64,000 nucleotides of DNA, taken from contig CAMZMU010000075.1 in NCBI GenBank assembly GCA_947311845.1, positions 22,796,577-22,860,576 of the forward strand. Direction: 5' to 3'. Made by a program: the position numbers and the translations under genes. The notes under the pieces were generated by a model. It did not search any database and had not been told where the DNA came from. It saw only the letters and a program-made list of their open reading frames with translations. Position 1 is the first letter of the stretch, and the number at the start of each line of letters is the position of its first letter. This document shows positions 1 through 11,706 of this stretch, piece after piece. This DNA comes from Poa pratensis (lineage: Eukaryota; Streptophyta; Magnoliopsida; Poales; Poaceae).

Positions 1-1800
1 AGGCACTAAGAAGGGTAGAAGGAGCCTTTTGAAATGTGAGACCATTTGACAAGGTACCCTTAACATATCTCAAGATTCTTTTGGCTGTTGTCCAATGAGT
101 TGTTGTAGGTGCATGAAGAAATTGACAAACTTTATTGACTGAAAAAGAAAGATCTGGCCGTGTGAGGGTCAAATATTGCAAAGCGCCAATAATACTCCTG
201 TAGTGTGTAATATCATCAGGACCAAGAGGTGTGCCATCTGTAAGTGACAATTTTTCTGAAGAGGATAGTGGTGTGGGACATGGCTTACATTTACTCATGC
301 CCACTCTTTTAAGCAAGTCAGCTGCATATTTCTCTTGTGTCAAGATCAATGTACCATGAACTTTCTTAACTTCCATGCCCAAAAAGAAGTGAAGATCACC
401 CAAATCTTTGAGAGCAAAATCTTGGCTTAAATCTTTTAATAGAGCAGAGATTGCTTGGTCGGAGGAGCTGGTCACAATGATATCATCCACCTAGATCAAC
501 ATAAAAATAGTGATACCTGACTTGTTGTATAGAAACAAGGATGTATCAGCTTTGGATGATATGAAGCCAAGAGTATGAAGTTTAGATCTAAGCCGAGAGT
601 ACCATGCACGAGGAGCTTGTTTTAAACCATAAAGAGCTTTGTCAAGCTTGCAGACATGATGTGGAGCTTGAGGATTTTCGAAACCAGGAGGTTATTGCAT
701 GTAGACTTCCTCTTCCAGAACGCCATGTAAAAACATGTTCTTAACGTCTAGCTGCCGTAAGCTCCAACCACGAGAGATAGAAATAGCCAAAACAAGACGT
801 ATAGTAGCAGCTTTCACAACAGGGCTAAAAGTTTCCTCATAATCAATACCATAACGTTGTTTGAATCCTTTTGCAACAAGACGAGCTTTATATCTGTCAA
901 TTGTACCATCAGATTTTTCCTTGATGCGGTAGACCCATTTGCAATCAATCACATTCTTGTTAGAACTAGGAGGTACAAGGTGCCAGGTTTTGTTTCGCAT
1001 AAGTGCTTGATATTCTTCTTCCATAGCATGATGCCAATTTTTATCACGAATGGCTTCCGAATTTTTTTGTGGTTGTCCTGTTACAGTAAGCATACCATAC
1101 GGAACAGTACCATCAGTGAAAATTCTTGGTTGGCGTATACCTTTTTGTAGACGAGTGCGAGCAGCAATAGGGAGATCTTGGGCAGCAACAGGAGGTATTG
1201 CAGGACTCGGTGGTGCAGAAGATCCTGATGAAATGTCGTTGTCCACATGTGCATGTCCACTTGGAGCAGGGGATCCGGAAGACGCTGTGTGCCCACTTTG
1301 TGGCGTAGAAGATCCAGTGGAGGGGGCCCGAGCTCTTGTCCTGTCTGGTGATGCGGAAGGGCTGGATTGGCTGGCCGAGATGCTTCGGCCAGAGGGAGGA
1401 GTGGTCAGCCCAGTGGGCACCTGACGACGCGACGTGGCGGAGCAGGACGCGTCAGTGTGCTGCTGCTGCGCCAGGGGGGATGTTTGGTCCCGATCCGAGG
1501 CAGAGTTCTGACCAGAATCTGCATGGAAATCAGTATTGGACTGCAAATTGCTAGATGCACCCAGCCCCGCATTATTTTCTGAATTTTCTTGACTATGTTC
1601 TGTGCTTTCTCTGCTGATATTTTCTGTATATGTATCAGCTGATGCGTCCATTGTTGCGACATGTGGATGGTTAGCAATAGTAGGAACAATAAACATGTGA
1701 TCATTGTTAGTGTGCACCCCCTCATTGTTGGATGGAATAGATGAAGTATGGTGGGGTAATAAAAGGATTTCAGCACGAAGACGGGAACCAGCATTAGGAT
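1..1800 (-). pseudogene. copia-1 pol, reverse transcriptase part (3' half of split Copia element)
   Basis: This is the reverse transcriptase half of a Ty1/copia polyprotein read on the minus strand; it runs off the left window edge before RNase H and the 3' LTR. The linker after integrase starts at 1800, and the RT core with motifs such as [19 protein letters not shown] and [10 protein letters not shown] lies at about 690-1060. Two nonsense codons break it: a TAA at 692-694 where the family has Gln before PPGF, and a TAG at 491-493 that replaces the Tyr of the catalytic YVDD motif. Reading the same frame past both stops still gives recognisable RT sequence down to position 1, so decay is by point mutation. 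The frame continues exactly from the integrase end at 23888 once the 22-kb insertion and one copy of its target duplication are ignored. It cannot make active RT. Confidence 0.9.
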
Positions 1801-3719
1801 TGAAAGGACACGGATGTCGCCTACCAGGAGGGGGGGTGAATGCGCGATTAAAATTCTTTACGGTTTAGGCTTGAATAAATGCAGAATAAAACTAGCAGTT
1901 AATTTATCAAGCACAAAACCTAAACAAATCTAGGTTTACCTATGTGCACCAACAACTTATGCTAATAAAGATAATCAACTATGTGATAGCAAGATATATT
2001 ACTTCAAGCTCGATGGCTATCACAAAGTAAATTGCATAAGTAAGAAGCTCGGGTATTGAAATACCGAGGCACTTGGAGACGATGATTTATCCCGAAGTTC
2101 ACTTCCCAATGGAAGCTACGTCTCCGTTGGAGCGGTGCGGAGTCACAAAGTGATCCCCGAATAGCCGTCAAATGGCACACCGTAATCTCCTTCGTGTCTC
2201 TACCAATGTAGAGTACCACGAACCACTATGGGACACTCGAGGGTGGTCACCGAACCCGTACAAGGATGAGGCACACTCCAAACTTAATTGGAGGCTCCCA
2301 CCGAATTCCCGCGGCTTCCAAAGCCACAAGAATCACAAGGTTGGGGCACACTCCACAACTCAATTGGAGGCTCTCAACTAATCCCGGGAGCCACCAAAAC
2401 TCCGAGATCAACAAGGACCATCTAGGGCACCCCAAGTACCCTAGAGGACAAGCTCTAGGGCACCCCAAGTACCCAAGAGTAACAAGCTTCTCAACTTCAC
2501 TTTCCACGTATCACCGTCGAGAACTCAAATCGATGCAACTAATGCAAGAAGGCAAAACCACTATAAGTGATCAAATCCTTCACTCCCAAATCCCACCAAA
2601 AGCAACTAATGCTTGTGGGGGGGAGAAGAGAGGAAGAACAAAGAAGAACTCAACAAATGAACTCCAAGATCTACATCCAAAGGCTTCCCCTCACTTAGAG
2701 GAGAGATAGATTGGTGGAACAATAGATCTAGATCTTCTCTCTCTTTTCCCACTAAATGGAGGCAAGAATCATGGAGGGATTGAGAGATAGCTAAGCTCAA
2801 GGAGGTCAACAATGGAGGTCAATTTCGTGCTCAGCAAAGCTGGACTCATTGGGGGAAGAAGGGGCCTTTTATAGGACCTCACGAAATAGAGCCGTTGCTG
2901 GAAACTTAACACCGGAGTCTCCGGCCTGGGCGGAATATCCGGCCCACGAGGGGACTGGAAAATCCGGTCAGACCAGAAACTTCCAAAGTCTCCGGCCAGT
3001 CTCCGGACTGGGCATCAGAGACAAACGCCAAGTTGTCCCAACTCGAAATATGAAGTTTTCCGGTCGGGGCCGGAGACTCCGGTGTGTTTACACCGGAGAT
3101 TCCGGCCAACAAAAACTGCAGAAACACACAACACGAAAACTAACATATCTTGATCATCCGGACTCCGTTTTCGATGTTTTTGGGCTCGTTGGAATCACCA
3201 CAACGAGCTCTAAAACATCATGCAAAGAAACACATAGTCCATCATGGGAGTATAAATCCAAATGTAGAAAGGTGAAACCTCTCTATAAAAGATGAACTGG
3301 GTGAAACTCCAAAACCGAAAACGCAACAAGTTTTTCATACAAAATCCGTTTTCGTGAACTTGAGCTTGTCATGAAGATCAAGACAAGCTCCAAAACCCCA
3401 CTTAGAGAAAAGCCAAATAAGAACCAAGAAAGATGATGAAGGCAAGTATGCAAAGGTTTGAGCTCTCTCCAACTGATACGCTAAAGCTCAATGAGAGCCC
3501 CTCTTGATAGTACGGTATCTATCCTATAACCCGGTCTCCCAACTAGCACCATGAGACCGGTAAAATAGAAACCCTATCAAGATAATACCTTTGCCTTGCG
3601 CATTCCACTTGAGCTAGATGATGTCGATCTTGATCTCTTCAAGTGGACCACCTTTCTTGATTGCGCTTCGCTCGGTGAAGTCTCACATATTGCTCCCCAT
3701 ACTCCACTATGGGAGAGCC

Positions 3720-3834
3720 AGTTTGAGTTAGGTTTTCGGTAGGCAACATGCCCGCCGTTGATCTCTTATATATATAGCATGACAGTTACAATACATGTAC
3801 AATACGGTACAAGCACCGTATACCGATTCTAATA
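3720..3834 (-). repeat. copia-2 3' LTR
   Basis: 115 bp, nearly identical to 8385-8500. The minus-strand sequence just upstream, TTGAGGGGAAG at 3835-3845, is the polypurine tract. Confidence 0.92.
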
Positions 3835-3895
3835 CTTCCCCTCAATCTAAACTAGTACATACAAGATTTAGATTGGTCCTGAATCGGTCTAACAT

Positions 3896-6800
3896 CTATC
3901 GAGTGGCTGGTTTGGTAAATATATCAGCCAACTGATCATCGGAAGAGATAAACCTCACCTCCAGAGCACCATCGGCAACTTGCTCGCGCACAAAATGGAA
4001 GTCTATCTCAATGTGCTTGGTGCGAGCGTGAAACACCGGATTTGCTGTTAGGTAAGTCGCCCCTAGGTTATCACACCACAAAAAGGGTATGCGCTGCCGA
4101 GTAACTCCAAGCTCCTGGAGCAATGTATCAATCCACATAGCTTCTGCAGCGCCATTTGCCAAAGCCTTGTACTCTGCCTCTGTACTAGACCGTGAGACGG
4201 TAGGCTGCATCTTCGAGCTCCACGACACAAGGTTAGATCCAACAAAGATCGCAAAACCTCCTGTGGAACGACGGTCATCTACACATCCTGCCCAATCAGC
4301 GTCAGTGAAAATGCTGATACCCACAGAAGGAGACTTGTGGATAGTCAAACCAGTGTCCAGAGTTCCTTTCACATATCGCAGGATGTGCTTAACTGCTTCC
4401 CAGTGCACCTCAGTGGGTTGAGCAAGGAACTGACACACCTTGTTGACAGCAAAAGAAATATCCGGGCGTGTGAGAGTCAAGTACTGTAAACCACCAACAA
4501 TGCTGCGGTACCTGAAAGAATCCTCTGTACCTAGCAGTGGACCAGTATTGCGAGCGAGCCGTTCTGAGGGGTACAATGGAGTTGAAGTGGGCTTGCAGTT
4601 CTCCATGCTGACACGATGAAGAAGATCAAGTGCATACTTACGTTGAGTCAATGTCATGCCCCCGGAAATGTAAGCTGCTTCAAGTCCAAGAAAATATTTC
4701 AACACTCCAAGATCTTTAATGGGAAAAGTGTCAGCGAGAGAGCGCACCAAACGCTCCACAGCAATAGGACTCGAGCCGGCAATGACAATATCATCAACAT
4801 AGACCAGCATGTAGATCTGAACACCACCATGAGAGAAGATGAACAAGGAGGTATCGGCCTTGGACGAAGTAAACCCCAGCTGATGAAGACGAGCACTCAA
4901 GCGAGCAACCAGGCCCGGGGAGACTGCTTAAGACCATAAATAGCACGCTGTAATTTGCAGACATGAGAGGGATACCGATCATCCTCAAAACCAGGCGGCT
5001 GCTGCATATAAACATCCTCAGACAGGAAACCGTGAAGAAAGGCGTTGCTGACATCAATCTGACGCAGAGTCCATCCTCGAGAGACAGCTAGAGAAAGAAC
5101 CACACGCACTGTCGTAGGCTTGACCACTGGACTGAAGGTGTCACCATAGTCAATACCTTGTTGCTGAGTAAAACCACGAGCAACGAGACGTGCCTTGTGC
5201 TTGTCAACCGAGCCGTCGGGTCGGTGCTTGGTCTTGAACACCCATTTGCTTCCAACAACATTAACTCCAGGCGGGCGGGGAACAAGAGTCCAGGTATTTG
5301 TCTGACACAATGCAGAGAACTCGTCAACCATGGTAGCACGCCAGGCTGGTTCGCGAAGCGCATCGCGGTGTGAGACTGGTTCAGCGAAGAAGGCACGACG
5401 ACGCGGATCGTAGCGCACGGTGCCGTCCTTGAAGTCTTTCTCGCGCCACGTACCATCCTGGTGCCACGTGACCATGACACGGGCGGGTGGCTGAGGACGC
5501 GCGGTTGGAGCAGCAGGTGAGGATGTCGCACCGGACGACGAGCCAGTGGAGGGCGACTCAGGCGAGTCAGCGATCGATGGCGTCGCGGCTGGCGACGAGC
5601 CAGCAGATGGTGACACGGATCGCTGCTCAGAGCGGGCCAAAGGCGACGGCCCAGCCGAAGGTGCATGTTGCATGGCCGCATCGGGAGGCGAGCCAGGGAC
5701 GTGCGCCTCATGCACGTCGATCTCGGGCGCGCTGGGGGCGCTGTGCGGAGCGACAGGGGCAGCTGGCACCTGAAACACGAAAGCATCTGCATTGGGAGGA
5801 TTAGTAGCAAGGTACGACAGGTCATATTTTCGCACATGTTCACTCGTAGCCGGTTCGGACGAAGGAAAAGTGATCGCTTCGTAGAGAGTGGGAATGTCAA
5901 TTGAAACACCAGGAGTTGCAAACGGAAAGACAGACTCGTCGAAGACAACGTCACGAGATATGTATATGCGCCCCGTGGATCTATCCAGACACTTATAACC
6001 CTTATGCCTAGGAACACACACAGTTTCGAACGAAAATCGAGCTTATGTGCGTTGTACTTGCGTAGACTAGGCCAACACGCGCACCCGAAGGTACGGAGAA
6101 AATCATAGTTGGGCTGGGTTTTAAACAAGCGATGGATAGGTGTATCTTTTCCTAAAACAGGCGTGGGCATGCGACTAATGAGATAGCACGCCGTTAGGAA
6201 AGCTTCATCCCAAAACCGTAACGGAATCGAGGAATGAGCAAGAAGAGCCAAGCCCGTCTCAACAAGATGACGGTGCTTGCGTTCAACAACACCGTTTTGT
6301 TGGGATGTGTGAGGACAAGACACCCGATGAGAAATCCCAGTGCGCTGAAAATATTGATGCAGCCTATGATATTCACCCCCCCCCAATCTGACTGAACATC
6401 CTTAATCTTGACATCAAGAAGGCGTTCAACATGTGCCTGGAAGGCATAAAAAACTTGCTCAACATCAGACTTGTGTTTGAGAAGATAAATCCAATAAAAA
6501 CGAGAGTAGTCATCAACAAAACTAACATAATATTTGTAACCACCGGAAGAAGCAATAGCGGACCCCAAACATCGGAGTGGATTAACTCAAGAGGCACAGT
6601 GGAAACACGATGAGATGCAGTATAAGAAAGTTGATGACTCTTTGCACGCTGACAAGCATCACAGACAGAGTTGGGTGATGGTAAACAAGGTAAATCATGA
6701 AACTTAACAATGTTTTGCACTACATTATTCGAGGGATGACCAAAACGCTGATGCCACTGGGACGACGTGACCTTGACGCTGGAGCTAGCCTGACGAGAGG

Positions 6801-8228
6801 GGGTTGACGCGGATGCTCGACTATATGGAATCGGATAGAGCCCATCTTGACTCCTACCGTGAAGCAGAATTCTCCTCGTGGCCTTGTCCTTGACACAGAA
6901 AAAATGACGGTGAAATTCAACAAAGACGTCATTGTCAGATACTAGGCGATATACAGAGAGGAGATTTTGAATAATGTGTGGAACATGAAGGACGTTGTTC
7001 AAGCGAATGGAACCGGCTAAATGCGAATGACCAATATGCGAAATAGACAAACCTGTACCATTAGCTACTTGAACATGATCCTTCCCGCCATAGCGCTCGT
7101 GATAGTGGAGACGCTCGAGATCATTGGTGAAGTGATCCGTTGCCCCGGTGTCCATCAACCAGGGAGGCGTAGCAGTAGAGCTCGTGGAGGCAGTGTTGCC
7201 GGAACACTGATTGTTGTAGGAGTTGCCGCGGAAGTCGTGGTTGTAGCGGTTGCGGCAGTCGGAAGCCACATGCCCCCAAAAACCGCATAGCTGGCAGCGG
7301 GGATGCTGCTTCTTGCCGGAGCACCCGTTGCCACCGTTTTGCTGCTGCGCGTGTTAGGGCGGTTGCCACCACCACCTCCACCGCCGTACCCGCCGTAGTT
7401 CTGGCGGTCATTGCCGCCGTCATACGGGCGAACTTGCCCGTGCTGGTAAGGCTCAGCAGGGCGACCCCCGCCATACTGGGCGGGAGGATACTCCGAGGGG
7501 CGTGGGCGGCCGGTGTTGGGAAACGGACCGGGCCGCGACGCAGCATTCGCCGAGGATGTCCACTCCACAGACTGAAGCTGTTGTGCCTGGAGAGCCTCGA
7601 ATGAGAGAATATGGGAGTAAAAATCGGAGTAAGTCACCGAACGATTACCGATGGTGAGAGACGCCGCGATCGCGTTGAACGCAGGGCCGAGGCCAGTGAT
7701 GATGTAGTCCACAAGCTCGTCATCAGAGATAGAGGTTCCGGCGGCCACCATGCAATCGGCGAGAGACTTCATCTTGTGCATGTACTGCGTTGCGGTCAGC
7801 TCCTCCTTCCGCAGCGATTGGAGTTGGCGACGGATGTGCCGAACGTTGGCACGACTCTGAACGCCGAACATGGTGTGGACGGCGGTCCAGGCAGCAGCAG
7901 CAGTCGAACAGCCGATGAGTTGGAAGGCGATGTCGGGCTCCATGGAGCCGAGCAGAAGGCCAAGGACCCTCTGATCCGTGACCCACCAGGCGGTGAAGGC
8001 CGGGTTTGGGACGTCCACAACAGCATCCCCCGATCGTTGCTTGATCGTCTTCGCAGGGGCGACCACGGTGCCATCGAGGTAGCCGTAGGAGCCTGCACCG
8101 GCGAGGTTCGGGAGAGTCAAGCCCTTCCACAGCATGAAGTTCATGGCCGGCTCGGCGACGCTGGTGGTAGCGGCAGGGACGGAGACGAGAGCGCTCGAGG
8201 CCGTGGATAGCTGGAGAGAGGACGTCAT
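3896..8228 (-). pseudogene. copia-2 gag-pol polyprotein, about five frameshifts
   Basis: Translation would start at the ATG at 8226-8228. UBN2-type gag occupies about 8228-7540, followed by a Gly/Asn-rich linker and a CCHC knuckle (CQLCGFWGHVASDC, about 7290). Next come protease (WLMDTGATDHF, about 7155), the pre-integrase zinc domain (HQRFGHPSN, CDACQRAKSH), integrase (QQNGVVERKHRH, about 6300), RT (VYVDDIVI, about 4800) and RNase H ([19 protein letters not shown]), ending near 3896. The frame breaks near 7350, 6570, in a run of nine C at 6377-6385, near 6020 (about 10 bases missing) and near 4905 (1-base loss). All catalytic residues inspected remain, so the element was recently active, or some breaks are sequencing errors. 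Confidence 0.85.
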
Positions 8229-8372
8229 CGCGACGGCGCGGAGAGGGCCCGCGGCGGCGCGGGGATGATGCAGGCGACGACGCGGACAGTGGCTCACGGC
8301 GTCGAGCGGAAGAAGCGCGGCGGCGGCGTGGAGAGGGCTCGCGTGGCGGCGGCGAAGGAGAGAACCGAGACG

Positions 8373-8384
8373 GCTCTGATACCA
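8373..8384 (-). other. copia-2 primer binding site
   Basis: The minus strand reads TGGTATCAGAGC, an exact initiator-tRNA-Met complement next to the 5' LTR. Confidence 0.9.
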
Positions 8385-8500
8385 AGTTTGAGTTAGGGTT
8401 TTCGGTAGGCAACATGCCCGCCGTTGATCTCTTATATATATAGCATGACAGTTACAATACATGTACAATACAGTACAAGCACCGTATACCGATTCTAATA
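8385..8500 (-). repeat. copia-2 5' LTR with TATA box
   Basis: 116 bp. A run of alternating TA at about 8433-8442 is a plausible TATA box for minus-strand transcription. The primer site follows at 8373-8384. Confidence 0.92.
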
Positions 8501-8789
8501 GAGCCTCTCATAGGCACATCTTCACTTGACCATTATCTCCAGAGGGTGGCAAGCATCAAGCATATGATATTTTCGAGATACTTCTCTTGAACTTGCACTT
8601 CTCAAGCTTGATGACGATCACCACTTGACAACATCCTTCATGGGCTATATGAAATATTCATTTGATGCAAGCCCATAGAAAGATACCTAACCACACATAG
8701 AAATGCTACACACATATTATGGGTTAGTTCACAAAGCTATATGGACAATTGCTTACCATACCAAGAGATACACACTAGTAGGAAACATG

Positions 8790-9185
8790 CATTCTGTGGA
8801 AACACATTATGTGGCGCACCAAATAGACATGCGCCACAGAAAATATTTCTGTGGCGCATTGTTTCGCATGCGCCACAGAATTTTGAAATTCTGTGGCGCA
8901 CGAAAACCTCATGCGCCACAGAATGTGACATTTCTGTGGCGCATGGGGTTTCTGTGGCGCATGGGGAGCGTGCGCCACAGAAAGTCACATTTCTGTGGCG
9001 CATGCAGCCACATGCGCCACTAAATCCTGGCTTTCTGTGGCGCATGCAGCCACATGCGCCACAAAAATATGATGGGCCTTCCACCACATGCACCAATATC
9101 ACAATTTTGTGGCGCATGTGACACGATGCGCCACAGAAAGTCAGGATTTCCGTGGCGCATATATCTACATACGCCACAGAAAAGT
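8790..9185. repeat. Left subterminal repeat array of the CACTA element
   Basis: About a dozen copies of TGTGGCGCA or its complement TGCGCCACA alternate in both orientations. A matching shorter array lies at 10070-10205. Short ORFs reading through them are repeat artefacts. Confidence 0.85.
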
Positions 9186-9635
9186 CAGATCTCAGATCTA
9201 CATTCTCTCTCTACCCTATCCTCTCACACGCACAACCACACACAGATTTTCACACCCTTTTTTCCTCCCCATTCGCATCAGCCCGCCGCCTCCCGATCCG
9301 CGCCGCTGACCACCACCTCCTCCCCCTCTATCGATTCAGATGCGCCGCCGCCGGCCACCCTCCAGCGCCGCCTTTCTGCTCACTTCTCCAAAGCTGCTCC
9401 TCCGTCCCCGCTCGCCGCCCCTCCATCATCGACCAGCAGCGCGGATGAGGCCCCTCAAGGGTTTACCCACCGAGAGCCTCCGGCGTCGAGGAGGAGCCGG
9501 TGGTGGACCTCGCCGCCCTATTTTCCACCAACGGCTCGACGAGGCTCCGGCTAGGCTCGAGCCCAGCTCCTCTCTCCCCTCGTCCCCAATCTCCACTCTC
9601 CTCTCCGTCTCTGCTCGCCCGCGCCGACGCCAGAG

Positions 9636-9911
9636 ATGTGCCCTGCCACGCAGCAGCGCCACCGTACCCGCGCGCGCCGGCCGGCCGCCAGGCGCAGGGC
9701 GATGACGGTCGAGGACGACGGCGACGTCCGGTGCGAGGCGTGCGGGTCCGGCCACGACGCGGAGGAGCTCCTGCTGTGCGACGGCTGCGACCGCGGCCTC
9801 CACATCTTCTGCCTCTGCCCAATCCTGCCCCGGGTGCCTGCCGGCGACTGGTTCTGCCCCGCCTGCACCACCACAGAGCTCCCAGGCACCAGCAGCAGCG
9901 GTCCACACTGA
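9636..9911 (+). CDS. Captured PHD-finger fragment, ATXR5/ATXR6-like (91 aa)
   Basis: The frame encodes a full C4HC3 PHD zinc finger at residues ~33-79: CEAC, then CDGC, HIFC and CPAC, with the linker LLLCDGCDRG and the stretch PILPRVPAGDWFCP. This spacing and the PILxxVPxGxWFCP motif are those of the plant histone H3K27 monomethyltransferases ATXR5/6, whose PHD finger reads the H3 tail. The SET domain that does catalysis is absent: a TGA ends the frame at 9909-9911. Codon use is strongly GC-biased like host first exons. The stretch ahead of it (9213-9635) is CT-rich and resembles a captured 5' leader. It could be transcribed as a small PHD protein, but expression is not shown here. Confidence 0.75.
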   Translation: MCPATQQRHRTRARRPAARRRAMTVEDDGDVRCEACGSGHDAEELLLCDGCDRGLHIFCLCPILPRVPAGDWFCPACTTTELPGTSSSGPH

Positions 9912-10679
9912 GCGTTTGTCATCTCGACCGGCGAGATGAAGGTCCCGCTGTCGGCGGGGTCGCCGGACTCCACGCCGAAGCTGGCCACGGTGGCTGCGGT
10001 GGCGGCGTACGATGACGTATACGACTTTGTATACGTCGTATTTTGTATTTTTTTTAAACCTGAAAAACGCTTTCTATGGCGCATGAAGTGGGGTGCGCCA
10101 CAAAATCTTCATATTTCTGTGACGCATACGGTTGGTGCGCCACAGAATTTATATTTTAGTGGCGAGCATTCTGTGGCGCACCCACCATGCGCCACAGAAT
10201 GCTTTTTTGGTGCGCAACTAAAGGTTGTTTTCCTACTAGTGACATGATCCCACTTGGTACACCTTGTAGCTTTGTGTGTTGATCAATATCTTGATCAACC
10301 TTGTATATTTTCTTCTCTTTTTGAATAGATGATGTCTTGAAGATAACCATGAATGATCACATAATCCTTTTCTTCAAGACATACTTGCAGTATGCTCAAC
10401 TCACATATGGCCAATCATCGGATAACTCCTCGAATAACAACTTGGTCATCACATACTCTTCTTATTGATCATATCAAATATATATCCATACACCTAGATG
10501 ATCTTGATGCCAAATACTTCATTATATCAATATATTCATGGCATCAACCTTGAATCCAACATATGGAGTTCAAGCATTGCCTTCAGACAAACACTACAAG
10601 GATAACTCATTGCAACCATTAGTCCATAGGGATTGTCATTAATTACCAAAACCACACATAGGGGTGCTATGCCCTTTCA

Positions 10680-10695
10680 ATCTCTCCCATTTTGG
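10680..10695 (-). other. Polypurine tract of the gag-only element
   Basis: The minus strand reads AAAATGGGAGAGAT directly before the 3' LTR (which starts TGAAAGGG). This is the expected plus-strand primer position. Confidence 0.7.
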
Positions 10696-11706
10696 TAATT
10701 GATGACAATCCGTTTTACGAGGGTTTATATAATGAATTTAAGCTACCATGCAAGTAAACAAGCAAGAATGCATGAGCATGAGAGGAAAGATGCTTGAGAA
10801 CAAATCAAAAGCATAGAATTAAATTCCCTTGAACCCTCTAAAACTTCTCCCCCATTGGCATCCATTTCCAAAATGGGCGAAAAATCTTAGGCGGTCAATA
10901 TAGTAAGAGCTCCCCCATATTGTGTGCATTTCTCAAAATGTGAGTGAAGTCAAATGCACCTATCAATTTACGAGTAGTTGGAGTGAGATCAAACTATATT
11001 GAGGATCGAAGATTGCAAAAGAATGTTATGGAAAACTTTTTACCATTTTCCAAAGAGAAAGCAAGTAAACAAAAGATCCAACAACAAAAAATATTATGAT
11101 TTGAGCAAAGGAGTGCTTTAAAGAAAAATCGAGGAGCTCCCCAATATTTGTACACAAATTAGGTGATTGTATTTGAATACAAGGTGTACAAACATGGAAT
11201 CCTCACTCACCAGTATCCTCTATAACACCAAGTTTAAATGGATACACAAGCTCAAAAAGATGCAAAAAAAAAAATTAAAGCTTGTGTCCTATCCCATGGT
11301 GAAGATAATTGGCTCGTCAAGACAAGCATGAGGTTAAGGATATTCACCAACATGAGTGCACCGAGATGTGATAAAATAGGATAGGCACTCATAAGCCAAA
11401 TTCATTCCGGGGTCACCAAAGAATAAAGAGGTGACACCGAAGATTAAGACATCAAGTAAAGATGTAACTCTTCTCGTGTATATAAGTTTTTAAGTAGACA
11501 ACAATCATGATGATATACATCCACAAAGAAATATGTAAACACAAAATTAGTTAAGAAAGAAAAGACACAAGATATCCAAAAGAGAACTCATATAATATAC
11601 ACATATGATGTTTGTTTAGGAACATAGCCCATAGCTCAATATTCTCATATTGAATAATAATGAACTTCAAATTCAACCTCAACACAAGCATCACAAATAT
11701 CACTAA
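10696..11706. other. Non-coding interior of the gag-only element
   Basis: AT-rich sequence without a convincing ORF. A diverged motif around 11168-11235 (TTGAATACAAGGTG followed by CATGGAATC) recurs at about 13895-13975 and 13990-14040. Confidence 0.6.

Larger units (their letters stand above)
3720..8500 (-). mobile_element. copia-2: Copia element with 115-bp LTRs and non-canonical TA..CT ends
   Basis: The 4.78-kb element lies in the LTR of the gag-only element with target duplication GAGCC (3715-3719 and 8501-8505), confirmed by the empty site at about 23170. On the minus strand it starts TATTAG and ends AAACT, so its ends are TA..CT instead of TG..CA, a known minority class of plant Copia termini. 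The LTRs differ by one substitution and one indel. Order is LTR, Met-tRNA primer site, gag, protease, integrase, RT, RNase H, purine tract, LTR. The short LTRs suggest an Ale/Retrofit-type lineage, an inference only. Confidence 0.93.
8773..10241 (+). mobile_element. Non-autonomous CACTA transposon carrying captured gene sequence
   Basis: It starts CACTAGTAGGAAA and ends with the inverse complement TTTCCTACTAGTG. A 3-bp duplication ACA flanks it (8770-8772, 10242-10244), and the empty site GAGATACATGATCC is present at about 23446. Both ends are packed with inverted subterminal motifs, TTTCTGTGGCGCATG and its complement, about 8795-9180 and 10070-10205, the class of sites bound by CACTA transposases. 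No transposase is present, so it depends on another element. The middle (about 9200-10030) is a GC-rich, gene-like insert that includes a complete PHD finger. Confidence 0.93.
1801..10679 (-). repeat. 3' LTR of the gag-only element, interrupted by copia-2 and CACTA
   Basis: This LTR matches 21263-23882 in three blocks: 1801-3719, 8501-8772 and 10242-10679. The gaps are copia-2 (3720-8500) and the CACTA element (8773-10241). The repeated 8-10-base purine-rich string at 1829-1836 is a difference in homopolymer length between the two LTRs. Apparent short ORFs inside it match no known family and are non-coding LTR sequence. Confidence 0.93.

Noticed and set aside
7611..8210. 199-aa plus-strand ORF
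   Set aside because: It is the antisense shadow of the copia-2 gag gene and has no domain of its own.
8703..9177. Repetitive ORFs on both strands rich in MRHRK/FCGAC
   Set aside because: They are translations of the CACTA subterminal GTGGCGCA repeats.
9426..10084. Minus-strand ORFs opposite the PHD frame
   Set aside because: Antisense to a clear C4HC3 finger; composition artefacts.
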